Source of the DNA: DASSWB01 sp035705495
GTDB taxonomy: Bacteria > Bacteroidota > Bacteroidia > Flavobacteriales > Flavobacteriaceae
DNA: 14,181 bases
Reading direction: 5' to 3'
NCBI GenBank assembly: GCA_035705495.1
Contig: DASSWB010000127.1
Coordinates: 1-14,181, forward strand
The position numbers were made by a program, and so were the translations under genes. This document shows, in pieces, positions 1 through 8,022 of the stretch (its first letter is position 1; each line of letters starts with the position of its first letter). A model generated the notes under the pieces. It was not told the origin of the DNA, did not search any database, and worked only from the letters and a program-made list of their open reading frames with translations.

Positions 1-69
1 ATTGATTCCTTCACCTATTCTTTCCGAAGTAAAAAACTCGATTTTAATTTGAATTTAATCTAAATAAGC

Positions 70-100
70 TTTGGCAAACGGATTTTGGTTTTTATATTTG
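70..100 (+). promoter_or_regulatory. Bacteroidota-type promoter for the lipoprotein/uptake operon
   Basis: A TATATTTG box at 93-100 matches the Bacteroidota -7 consensus TAnnTTTG exactly. A TTTG at 70-73 sits 19 bp upstream, which is the usual -33 spacing. Transcription would start near 104-107, leaving a leader of roughly 40 nt before the ATG at 146. The -33 box lies inside a small TTTG-G-CAAA palindrome (70-78). Assignment rests on motif match and position; the start site was not measured. Confidence 0.75.
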
Positions 101-145
101 CGCCTGAAAATTAATTATTATTTTAAATCAGTCTAAATAAACCAA

Positions 146-1354
146 ATGAAAAAGTTTTTGTTATCCGCAGCAATTTTAGGAAGTTTCACATTTGTTTCCT
201 GTTCGTCAGACGACAGTTCGGGAACCCAACCTCAAGTAGAAGTGCCCGCAAACTATACCTTTACCAGAAATGGTGAAACCACAGTAAGTTACGATGGTCA
301 GACAACCCGTTTAGGAATGGTAAAAGAAATGACAAGCGCTTTTATGGATTTCGACAATACTACTCAAGAGAGTCTTTCCAATATGTTTTCAAATACAAAT
401 AGTCCTTTTGCTAACGCCGATTTTAATACTTCGGGAAAAAGCGTAAAAAGCAAAGTAGCGGCATCAAATGATTATTTTTCAATCAATACCGTTGAAAGTA
501 CTGAAATCAAAGAAGATTTTGAATCTTTCATCAACACGCAAACAAACGAAGTTTTCACTAACCAAAACGAAGTTGCAGCTCCTGGAGTTGCTGGTCAAAT
601 TCCAAATGGCGACAATGTGCGTTATGTAGATTCCAAAGGTTTTGAAATGAACCAGGTTTTTGCAAAAGGACTTATGGGTGCTCTTTTAATGGATCAAATC
701 CTTAATAATTATTTGAGTCCGCAGGTTTTGGATGCTGGTGAAAACGTAGCAAACAACGACGCAGAAATTGTAGAAGAAGGAAAAAACTATACTACAATGG
801 AGCACAAATGGGATGAAGCTTATGGATACTTATATGGTGACCCTTCGGTTCCAACTGCAAATCCAAACTCTGTATTAAATGCAAGCGAAGACAGAATGTT
901 GTTCAATTATTTAGGTCGTGTGGATTCAGATTCAGATTTCGCCGGACTTGCAAACAACGTTTTTGAAGCTTTCAAAACAGGTCGTGCGGCAATTGTTGCA
1001 GGAGATTACGATCTAAGAAATGAGCAAATCGCAATCATTAAAGAAAATTTATCTAAAATATTGGCTGTGAGGGCTGTTCATTATTTCCAAGCGGGTAAAA
1101 CTGAAATTGAAAATGGAAATAGAACAAATGCTTTTCACGCATTGTCTGAAGGTTTTGGTTTCCTTTACGGAATCAGATTCACAAATAATCCAGCTATTGA
1201 CGCCCCTTATGTGTCAAAAAGCCAAATCGATATCGTAAAAGATCAACTTTTGGCAGGAAATGGATTTTGGGATGTAACCCCAGAAACTTTACAAACAATC
1301 TCTGAAGGAATCGCAACAAGCTTCGGTTTTACGGTTGAAGCCGCTGCAGAATAA
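146..1354 (+). CDS. DUF4856-like surface lipoprotein of a TonB-receptor uptake locus
   Basis: This 402-residue protein starts with a lipoprotein signal peptide (MKKFLLSAAILGSFTFVSC) with lipidated Cys19, followed directly by SSDDSSG. An acidic start after the Cys resembles the export signal that sends Bacteroidota lipoproteins to the cell surface. The rest is soluble and mostly helical-looking, with two similar aromatic/Gly segments, HKWDEAYGYLYG (about 220-231) and HALSEGFGFLYG (about 331-342). These fit my recollection of the DUF4856 family, whose members often sit beside imelysin genes in flavobacteria. Its biochemical role is unknown; a surface accessory for capturing the metal or chelate taken up by the receptor encoded at 3886 is an inference. 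It has its own promoter and is followed by a strong terminator, so it is probably made in excess over the downstream genes. The start is supported by the signal peptide. Family assignment is fairly sure, function is not. Confidence 0.8.
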   Translation: MKKFLLSAAILGSFTFVSCSSDDSSGTQPQVEVPANYTFTRNGETTVSYDGQTTRLGMVKEMTSAFMDFDNTTQESLSNMFSNTNSPFANADFNTSGKSVKSKVAASNDYFSINTVESTEIKEDFESFINTQTNEVFTNQNEVAAPGVAGQIPNGDNVRYVDSKGFEMNQVFAKGLMGALLMDQILNNYLSPQVLDAGENVANNDAEIVEEGKNYTTMEHKWDEAYGYLYGDPSVPTANPNSVLNASEDRMLFNYLGRVDSDSDFAGLANNVFEAFKTGRAAIVAGDYDLRNEQIAIIKENLSKILAVRAVHYFQAGKTEIENGNRTNAFHALSEGFGFLYGIRFTNNPAIDAPYVSKSQIDIVKDQLLAGNGFWDVTPETLQTISEGIATSFGFTVEAAAE

Positions 1355-1365
1355 TTTAAATTTTT

Positions 1366-1399
1366 AAATAGGTCGGAAGTATTTCCGGCCTATTTTTTT
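1366..1399 (+). terminator. Intrinsic terminator/attenuator between the two lipoprotein genes
   Basis: A 12-bp stem (1367-1378 with 1383-1394, one G-U pair) closes a GTAT tetraloop and runs into a seven-T tract (1393-1399). The next gene starts 13 nt later, at 1412, with no visible promoter between. It therefore likely terminates most transcripts from the first gene and lets a fraction read through. Confidence 0.85.
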
Positions 1400-1411
1400 A
1401 AATTCTGAAAA

Positions 1412-2527
1412 ATGAAAACTACGTTTAAGTTATTATTCCTGTTTGTTTGCTTGTGTATCGTTTCTTGTAGTGACGATGAAAGCGGAAGCTCCCAAACAGA
1501 CAATTTTGATCGGAGCGCCATGTTGGAAAATTGGGCCGATCACATTATAATTCCTGCTTTTGAAGCATTTCGGGTGAAAACACAGAACCTTAAAGTGAAA
1601 ACGTCCGATTTCAACGCAAATCCCTCTGAAGCTACTTTGGAATCGTTACGAGCGGCTTACCAAGAAACTTACATTCAGTTCCAAACAGTTTCAATGTTCG
1701 AAATTGGGATGGCAGAAACAGTGAATTTCCGAATGAGATTGAATACGTATCCCACGGAATCGGATGTGATCCTACAAAAAATCGCGGCAAACAATTTTAA
1801 TTTGGAACTACCGACTTCCTTTGACGAACAGGGTTTTCCCGCTTTGGATTTTTTATTGAACGGATTGGCAGAAACCGATGCGGAAATAATTGCTTTCTAC
1901 ACCACAGATCCAAACGCCGAGATTTACAAGAATTATCTTTTTGCGCTGTCGTCAACTATTAATGATTTGACAACCGAAGTGACTTATGATTGGACCACAT
2001 CTTTTCGCGATACTTTTGTGAACAATACCAGTTCTTCAAGTACCGGAGCTGTTGATCGGTTAACGAATGATTTTGTTATGTATTACGAAAAGTATTTGCG
2101 ATCCGGAAAAATAGGAATTCCAGCAGGCGCTTTTACGGGAAATCCTGTTTCGCAGAACGTGGAATCTTATTATTCTGCGGAATTGTCCAAGACTTTATAC
2201 CTGACGGCTTTACAAAGTGTCCAAGATTTTTTCAACGGAATTCATTTCGGCACAACGACGAACGGAATCGGTTTTGACGATTATCTCGATTACCTGAATA
2301 CCATCAAAAATGGCGAAAATTTGAGTCTGTTGATCAATAATAACTTTGATGCGACTATAACCCAGGCTGCCAATTTGAATGATAATTTGGTAGAACAGGT
2401 TGAAACCAATAATACAGAAATGTTGCAAGCTTTTGACCAATTACAGAAAAATGTGATTTTGTTGAAAGTCGATATGATGCAAGCACTTTCAATCAGCGTA
2501 GATTACGTTGATTCCGATGGTGATTAA
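1412..2527 (+). CDS. Imelysin-family (peptidase M75-like) surface lipoprotein
   Basis: This 371-residue protein has a lipoprotein signal (MKTTFKLLFLFVCLCIVSC, Cys19) followed by SDDESGSS, again an acidic surface-export-type start. The mature part is nearly all helical, as in imelysin-like proteins, which are two-helical-bundle proteins linked to bacterial iron uptake (IrpA, EfeO, ICMP). The family signature GxHxxE appears in altered form as GFPALD at 141-146, so the usual His and Glu are Pro and Asp. A second conserved-looking stretch is RSGKIGIPAG (230-239), and the chain ends in VDYVDSDGD, an acidic tail that could bind cations. Peptidase activity is not established for the family and the altered motif argues against it. 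It starts 57 bp after the upstream gene, beyond the terminator, and is followed 22 bp later by the HTTM gene. The likely role is binding or presenting iron or another metal to the receptor; the substrate is inferred from family and context. Confidence 0.85.
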   Translation: MKTTFKLLFLFVCLCIVSCSDDESGSSQTDNFDRSAMLENWADHIIIPAFEAFRVKTQNLKVKTSDFNANPSEATLESLRAAYQETYIQFQTVSMFEIGMAETVNFRMRLNTYPTESDVILQKIAANNFNLELPTSFDEQGFPALDFLLNGLAETDAEIIAFYTTDPNAEIYKNYLFALSSTINDLTTEVTYDWTTSFRDTFVNNTSSSSTGAVDRLTNDFVMYYEKYLRSGKIGIPAGAFTGNPVSQNVESYYSAELSKTLYLTALQSVQDFFNGIHFGTTTNGIGFDDYLDYLNTIKNGENLSLLINNNFDATITQAANLNDNLVEQVETNNTEMLQAFDQLQKNVILLKVDMMQALSISVDYVDSDGD

Positions 2528-2549
2528 CCGATTTTTCAAATCGTAAAAA

Positions 2550-3908
2550 ATGACATTTTCCACATACCTAAAACAACAAACGGAAGCGGCCCCACTGGCC
2601 GTTTTTCGTATTTTGTTCGGTTTGTTGATGTGTGGCAGCATTATTCGGTTTTGGTTAAATGGCTGGATAGAAAAACTCTACATTCAACCGCAATTTTTCT
2701 TTTCTTACTACGGATTTGAATGGGTAAAACCCATTGGGGACTGGACTTATTTACTTTTTGTTATCTGCGGAATTTCAGCACTTCTCGTGGCACTTGGTTT
2801 TAAATACCGATTATCGATAATTGTTTTCTTTCTGAGTTTCACCTACATCGAACTCATGGATAAAACCACCTATTTAAATCATTATTATTTCATCAGTATC
2901 CTTAGCTTTTTAATGATTTTTCTTCCTGCAAGCGCTTATTTTTCGGTTGATGCCGCGAGAAACAGAATTTTTTCATTTCAGAAAATTCCGCAGTGGACGA
3001 TTGACAGCATTAAACTGCTTTTGGTAATCGTTTATTTCTATGCAGGTTTGGCAAAGCTCAATTCTGATTGGTTGTTGGAAGCAATGCCACTCAAAATTTG
3101 GCTGCCATCAAATTACGATCTGCCCATAATTGGAAACCTGCTTCAGCAGGAATGGGCTCATTATGCTTTTAGTTGGAGCGGAATGCTTTACGATCTTACA
3201 ATTCCTTTTTTATTGCTTTACAAACCCACACGGACTTTCGCTTTTATTCTCGTTGTGGTATTTCATGTGCTCACCCGAATCTTGTTCCCAATTGGAATGT
3301 TTCCTTTTATCATGATTTTGAGTGCGCTTATCTTTTTTGACGCTGGTTTACATCACAAGATTTTAGCTTTCTTTTCAAGAATTTTTTCAATTTCAAAAAA
3401 TCAGTTTGATAACGGAAAAAATCTCATATTAAATCCAATAAAGCGGAAAATTGTTTATCCAATATTGATTTTGTTTTTTACAATTCAGATTTTGTTTCCG
3501 TGGCGATATTTGACCTATCCCGGAGAACTTTTCTGGACGGAAGAAGGTTTTCGGTTTTCGTGGCGCGTTATGCTCATGGAGAAAGCTGGATATGCTCAAT
3601 TTAAAGTCGTTGATTCAAAAACTGGAGATGGATTTTATGTGAAAAATTCCGAATTCCTTACGCCTTTTCAGGAAAAACAAATGTCGTTTCAGCCCGACTT
3701 CATTCTTGAATACGCACATTTTTTAGCCGATTATTTCAGACGACAAGGTCATGAAAACATAGAAATATACGTCGAAAGCTTTGTCGCCTTGAACGGCCGG
3801 AGAAGTGAAGCGTACATCAATCCAGAAGTGAATCTTTTGGAATATCAAGATTCTTTTAAAAGTAAAAAATTTATACTGCCATTCAATGATCAAATTAAAG
3901 GTTTATAG
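2550..3908 (+). CDS. HTTM membrane protein, vitamin K-dependent gamma-carboxylase homologue
   Basis: This 452-residue integral membrane protein has about eight hydrophobic segments (roughly 14-36, 62-82, 86-102, 110-128, 153-170, 206-224, 228-262, 302-318) and a soluble C-terminal part. It carries the HTTM/VKG-carboxylase hallmarks in order: KTTYLNHYYF (105-114), YAGLAKLNSDWL (164-175), PWRYLTYPG (317-325), FSWRVMLMEK (336-345), and FVALNGR then INPEVNLL (411-430). By alignment from memory, His111 matches human carboxylase His160 and Lys169 matches the catalytic Lys218, so the active centre looks intact. In animals the enzyme uses reduced vitamin K to convert protein Glu to Gla, a Ca-binding residue. 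Bacterial members have no agreed function, and carboxylation here is unproven. Flavobacteria use menaquinone, a possible cofactor source. The gene is 22 bp after the imelysin gene and overlaps the receptor gene by 23 bp, so translational coupling is likely. Confidence 0.88.
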   Translation: MTFSTYLKQQTEAAPLAVFRILFGLLMCGSIIRFWLNGWIEKLYIQPQFFFSYYGFEWVKPIGDWTYLLFVICGISALLVALGFKYRLSIIVFFLSFTYIELMDKTTYLNHYYFISILSFLMIFLPASAYFSVDAARNRIFSFQKIPQWTIDSIKLLLVIVYFYAGLAKLNSDWLLEAMPLKIWLPSNYDLPIIGNLLQQEWAHYAFSWSGMLYDLTIPFLLLYKPTRTFAFILVVVFHVLTRILFPIGMFPFIMILSALIFFDAGLHHKILAFFSRIFSISKNQFDNGKNLILNPIKRKIVYPILILFFTIQILFPWRYLTYPGELFWTEEGFRFSWRVMLMEKAGYAQFKVVDSKTGDGFYVKNSEFLTPFQEKQMSFQPDFILEYAHFLADYFRRQGHENIEIYVESFVALNGRRSEAYINPEVNLLEYQDSFKSKKFILPFNDQIKGL

Positions 3909-6327
3909 TTTCTTCTTGTTGTTTTTCTGCTTCGGAACTGCTTCTGCTCAATTTACTTTGAAAGGAAAAGTCGTTTCTACTGAAGATAATTCACCTATTG
4001 TTTATGCTGAAATTTATAACAAAACAAGTGGCAAGTTAACAGTCGCGGATGAAAATGGCGAATTTGAAATCGAAAATCTTGAAAAAGGGACTTATGTTTT
4101 TGCGGTTTTCAGCTATCAATCCGAAGTTATGGAACAGGAAGTGAAAATCGATCAAAACGAGGAAATTGTCTTCAAGCTTGAACCACTCGCAGAGAGTTTA
4201 TCGGCAGTCGTGCTCACGCAAAGAAGAGAGAAAATATTTGCATTGCGCAGTCTGAAAGATGTCGAGGGAACCGCCATTTTTGCAGGTAAAAAAAGCGAAG
4301 TGATCGTGATGGATAAAATCACCGGAAACTTGGCGGCCAATAATGCACGACAAATCTACAGTCAGGTGGTGGGCTTGAATATTTACGACAATGGCGATGC
4401 TGGCTTACAATTGAATATCGGCGGTCGGGGGTTGGATCCCAACAGATCACAAAATTTCAACACGCGGCAAAATGGTTATGATATTTCGGCTGATGTTCTG
4501 GGGTATCCTGAAAGTTATTACACGCCGCCGCCTGAGGCATTGGAGGAAATACAAGTCATTCGTGGCGCGGCTTCTTTACAATACGGAACACAGTTTGGCG
4601 GACTCATAAACTTCAAGTTCAAAAAACCAAATCCGAATAAAAAAATTGAACTCATTACCCGGCAATCTTTGGGTTCATACAATATGTTCACGAGCTTCAA
4701 TAGTTTGAGTGGAACCCTGGGAAAATTCAGTTATTACACTTTTTATAATTTCAAAAAAGGTGAAGGTTTCCGTCCAAATTCGGGCTACGATTCGCACAAT
4801 GCATTTGCACATTTCAACTGGAAATTCAATGAAAACACGAATATCAGTTTTGAAACCACTTATTTGGATTATTTGGCGCAACAACCCGGCGGTTTGACCG
4901 ATGCACAATTCTACGAAAATCCAGATTACAGTAATCGGACACGAAATTGGTTTAAGGTTGATTGGCTTTTGTATGCGTTGAAATTGGAGCACGCTTTTTC
5001 AGATAAAACTGATTTCAGCCTTAATTTATTCGGACTCGATGCGTCAAGAAAGGCGGTTGGTTATCGTCAAAATCGGGTTTCTCAACCAGATGATTTGGAT
5101 GCACCAAGAGAATTATTAGTCGATAATTTTAGCAATTGGGGAGCAGAAGCCAGAATTCTGACCAAATATAATTTATTGAAAAACGAATCTATTTTACTAT
5201 TGGGATCGAAGTTTTACAAAACGAACAACAATCAGCGTCAGGGGCCGGGAAGCACATCTTCGGCGGCAGATTTTCATTTTGCCGATGAAGAATTTCCGAA
5301 TTATCCGCGGCAAGCGCAATTTGAGTTTCCGAATCAAAATGTGGCGGTTTTTGGGGAAAATATTTTCAACATTACAGAGAAACTTTCGATTACGCCTGGT
5401 TTTAGGTTTGAATATATCAATACACAAAGCGAAGGGACCTACAAGAATATATTTTTGGATTTGGCAGGAAACGTTTTGTTGAACGAAACTTTGAGTGACA
5501 ACAGAAAATTTGAACGCAATTTCGTGCTTTTCGGAATCGGAAACAGTTATAAAATTTCTCCTTCCGCAGAAATATATGCCAACATTTCTCAAAATTATAG
5601 ATCAGTTACTTTTTCCGATATCCGCGTGATAAACCCGGTTTTTCAGGTCGATCCCAATATTACAGACGAAGAAGGTTTTACAGCTGATTTTGGCATTCGT
5701 GGCAGACACAAGAATAAATTTTCGTATGATTTCAGTGCCTTCGGATTGCAATACAACGGCCGAATTGGTGAGATTTTGAAAGAAGTTGATGGAAGGCTGG
5801 TTCGATTCCGAGGAAATATTGGAGATGCATTTATTTACGGACTGGAAACTTTTGCGGATTGGAATTTAAAAAACACATTTTTTGAAAATCAGAAAGATTA
5901 TCGATTTAACCTCTTTGTGAACGCTGCTTTCACGAATTCAGAATATACAAATTCCGAAGAAACAAATGTAAAAGGAAATAAAGTCGAATTTATTCCAGAT
6001 GTCAATCTAAAAACAGGAATCAATTTTGGTTACAAGAATTTTCTGGGAAATATCCAATACACTTATTTATCTGAACAATTCACCGATGCTACAAATGCAC
6101 CCCAAATTGCAACCGATTCCCAACGAGGAATTGAAGGCACGGTGCCGGTTTACGGAGTGATGGATTTCGGACTTTCTTACACTTGGAAAGCATTTAAATT
6201 GGAAACCGGAATAAACAATGTATTGAACAATTCATATTTTACGAGAAGGGCAACCGGCTACCCTGGACCGGGAATTATTCCAGCACAACCGCGGACTTGG
6301 TACAGCACGATTCAGTTTAAATTTTAA
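3886..6327 (+). CDS. TonB-dependent outer-membrane receptor, FecA-like
   Basis: This 813-residue outer-membrane receptor imports a substrate using TonB/ExbBD energy. It has a cleavable signal peptide (probable cut after Ala21, TASA|QFT), a carboxypeptidase-regulatory-like beta-sandwich domain (about 24-100), and a possible TonB-box-like LSAVVLT (105-111). The plug domain (about 130-245) has IGGRGLDPNRSQN (178-190) and EEIQVIRGAASLQYG (220-234). The rest is a beta-barrel ending in the aromatic strand YSTIQFKF, whose terminal Phe is the usual signal for BAM insertion. The plug and barrel resemble the Fe(III)-dicitrate receptor group, but the ligand cannot be read from sequence. The start lies inside the HTTM gene (23-bp overlap), so the two products are probably made together. 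No clear terminator was found in the 177 bp that follow. Receptor assignment is secure; the metal or chelate specificity is inferred from the imelysin partner. Confidence 0.93.
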   Translation: MIKLKVYSFFLLFFCFGTASAQFTLKGKVVSTEDNSPIVYAEIYNKTSGKLTVADENGEFEIENLEKGTYVFAVFSYQSEVMEQEVKIDQNEEIVFKLEPLAESLSAVVLTQRREKIFALRSLKDVEGTAIFAGKKSEVIVMDKITGNLAANNARQIYSQVVGLNIYDNGDAGLQLNIGGRGLDPNRSQNFNTRQNGYDISADVLGYPESYYTPPPEALEEIQVIRGAASLQYGTQFGGLINFKFKKPNPNKKIELITRQSLGSYNMFTSFNSLSGTLGKFSYYTFYNFKKGEGFRPNSGYDSHNAFAHFNWKFNENTNISFETTYLDYLAQQPGGLTDAQFYENPDYSNRTRNWFKVDWLLYALKLEHAFSDKTDFSLNLFGLDASRKAVGYRQNRVSQPDDLDAPRELLVDNFSNWGAEARILTKYNLLKNESILLLGSKFYKTNNNQRQGPGSTSSAADFHFADEEFPNYPRQAQFEFPNQNVAVFGENIFNITEKLSITPGFRFEYINTQSEGTYKNIFLDLAGNVLLNETLSDNRKFERNFVLFGIGNSYKISPSAEIYANISQNYRSVTFSDIRVINPVFQVDPNITDEEGFTADFGIRGRHKNKFSYDFSAFGLQYNGRIGEILKEVDGRLVRFRGNIGDAFIYGLETFADWNLKNTFFENQKDYRFNLFVNAAFTNSEYTNSEETNVKGNKVEFIPDVNLKTGINFGYKNFLGNIQYTYLSEQFTDATNAPQIATDSQRGIEGTVPVYGVMDFGLSYTWKAFKLETGINNVLNNSYFTRRATGYPGPGIIPAQPRTWYSTIQFKF

Positions 6328-6473
6328 AAATAATTTCTTTAGGAACGATTTTTTTAATTCAGAAAATTCAAGTTTTTTACGGTCAACAGGATTGCAGAAA
6401 ATCAATATACGCACTACAGCATACATTCTAGTATTTTAAAATGTTCTTATAGGTTTTTTTCATATTTAAGCCT

Positions 6474-6481
6474 TACATTTG
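6474..6481 (+). promoter_or_regulatory. Promoter -7 box for guaB
   Basis: TACATTTG at 6474-6481 matches TAnnTTTG exactly. The -33 region is only a T-rich stretch (6453-6460) without a clear TTG. Start would be near 6486, giving a leader of about 20 nt before the ATG at 6505, too short for a riboswitch. The remaining 6328-6473 region shows no convincing gene, terminator or structured RNA. Confidence 0.6.
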
Positions 6482-6504
6482 CACGCAATTAAATCTTAAT
6501 TGCC

Positions 6505-7977
6505 ATGACCGCACACAATTCCAAAATCCTAGGAGAAGGTTTAACTTACGATGATGTTCTTTTAGTTCCAGCGTTTTCTGAAGTGCTTCCGAGAGAAGTC
6601 AACATCCAAACCAAATTCACCAAAAATATTACAATCAATGTTCCCATAGTTTCCGCAGCAATGGATACTGTAACCGAGTCACGTATGGCAATTGCCATGG
6701 CGCGTGAAGGCGGAATTGGCGTGTTGCACAAGAATATGACGATTGAACAGCAGGCTTTGAAAGTCCGTAAAGTAAAACGTGCGGAAAGCGGGATGATCAT
6801 TGATCCCGTAACTTTGCCTCTAAACGCGAAAGTACGTGACGCACAGGAAAGTATGCGTGAACACAGCATCGGCGGAATTCCTATCGTTGATGAAAATGGA
6901 AAGCTCCTCGGAATTGTGACGAACAGGGATTTACGATTTGAAAAAAACATGAATCGACCAATTTCCGAAGTAATGACTTCTGAAAATTTGGTAACTGTGG
7001 CTGAAGGAACTTCTTTGGAAGACGCTGAAGGCATTTTACAGGAAAATAAAATCGAAAAATTGCCCGTAATCGGCAAAGATCAAAAACTTGTCGGACTCAT
7101 TACGTTTCGGGATATTACCAAACTGACCCAAAAACCAATTGCAAACAAAGACAGTTACGGCCGACTCAGAGTGGCAGCCGCTATTGGAGTTACAGCTGAT
7201 GCGGTGCAAAGAACCGAAGCTTTGGTGAATGCTGGTGTAGACGCAATCATCATTGACACCGCACACGGACATACAAAAGGCGTGGTGAATGTTTTGAAAG
7301 ATGTAAAAAAGAAATTTCCGGATTTGGATGTCATTGTAGGAAATATAGCAACCGCTGAAGCAGCGAAATATTTAGTTGCCGCAGGAGCAGACGCAGTGAA
7401 AGTCGGCATAGGGCCGGGATCCATCTGTACTACTCGTGTCGTCGCCGGAGTCGGATTTCCACAGTTTTCAGCGGTTTTAGAAGTTGCAGCAGCAATAAAA
7501 GGAAGTGGAATTCCAGTAATTGCCGATGGCGGAATAAGATATACCGGAGACATTCCAAAAGCAATAGCAGCGGGTGCAGATTGTGTAATGTTGGGATCTT
7601 TATTGGCAGGAACAAAAGAATCGCCAGGAGAAACGATTATTTACGAAGGTCGAAAATTCAAATCCTACCGCGGAATGGGTTCTGTTGAAGCCATGAAAGA
7701 AGGCTCAAAAGATCGATATTTTCAGGATGTTGAAGATGATATCAAAAAACTAGTTCCGGAAGGAATTGTAGGTCGCGTTCCGTATAAAGGGGATTTGGAA
7801 GAAAGCATTCATCAATTCATCGGCGGATTGCGAGCCGGAATGGGTTATTGCGGGGCAAAGGATATAGAAACTCTAAAAGAAACAGGAAAATTCATAAAAA
7901 TAACCGCTTCAGGAATTCACGAAAGTCACCCACATGATGTAACGATCACGAACGAATCACCTAATTATAGTAGGTAA
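6505..7977 (+). CDS. guaB: Inosine-5'-monophosphate dehydrogenase
   Basis: GuaB oxidises IMP to XMP with NAD+, the committed step of guanine nucleotide synthesis, in the cytoplasm as a tetramer or octamer. The 490-residue length is normal for bacterial enzymes. The sequence shows the N-terminal barrel strand region (GLTYDDVLLVPAFS, 12-25), an inserted pair of CBS domains (about 95-205) that bind adenine or guanine nucleotides, and the catalytic loop GPGSICTTR with nucleophile Cys308. It also shows the IMP phosphate site DGGIRYTGD (341-349), SYRGMGS (387-393), the mobile flap near KDRYFQ (402-407), the Arg of EGIVGRVPY (catalytic base region, Arg423), and GYCGA (447-451). All key residues are present. 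It is transcribed from its own promoter, separately from the receptor operon, and is convergent with the peroxidase gene at 8432. Confidence 0.98.
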   Translation: MTAHNSKILGEGLTYDDVLLVPAFSEVLPREVNIQTKFTKNITINVPIVSAAMDTVTESRMAIAMAREGGIGVLHKNMTIEQQALKVRKVKRAESGMIIDPVTLPLNAKVRDAQESMREHSIGGIPIVDENGKLLGIVTNRDLRFEKNMNRPISEVMTSENLVTVAEGTSLEDAEGILQENKIEKLPVIGKDQKLVGLITFRDITKLTQKPIANKDSYGRLRVAAAIGVTADAVQRTEALVNAGVDAIIIDTAHGHTKGVVNVLKDVKKKFPDLDVIVGNIATAEAAKYLVAAGADAVKVGIGPGSICTTRVVAGVGFPQFSAVLEVAAAIKGSGIPVIADGGIRYTGDIPKAIAAGADCVMLGSLLAGTKESPGETIIYEGRKFKSYRGMGSVEAMKEGSKDRYFQDVEDDIKKLVPEGIVGRVPYKGDLEESIHQFIGGLRAGMGYCGAKDIETLKETGKFIKITASGIHESHPHDVTITNESPNYSR

Positions 7978-8022
7978 ACTAAGTACTTTGTTAGAAATTC
8001 CAAATTTCAAATTCCAAAAAAC

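Noticed and set aside
5197..5592. 131-codon open frame antisense to the receptor gene
   Set aside because: It overlaps the beta-barrel coding region fully and has no recognisable signal or domain.
6328..6400. Terminator after the TonB receptor
   Set aside because: Several T-runs occur but none follows a stable GC-containing stem.
6328..6504. Riboswitch or other structured leader upstream of guaB
   Set aside because: The -7 box at 6474-6481 leaves only about 20 nt of leader, and no conserved purine-aptamer core was seen.
6546..7076. 176-codon open frame antisense to guaB
   Set aside because: It lies wholly inside guaB, opposite a secure coding frame, with low-complexity Ser/Thr/Ile composition and no own promoter; a codon-bias shadow.
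7155..7553. 132-codon open frame antisense to the 3' half of guaB
   Set aside because: Ala/Thr/Pro-rich translation mirrors the guaB codons; no start context or domain.
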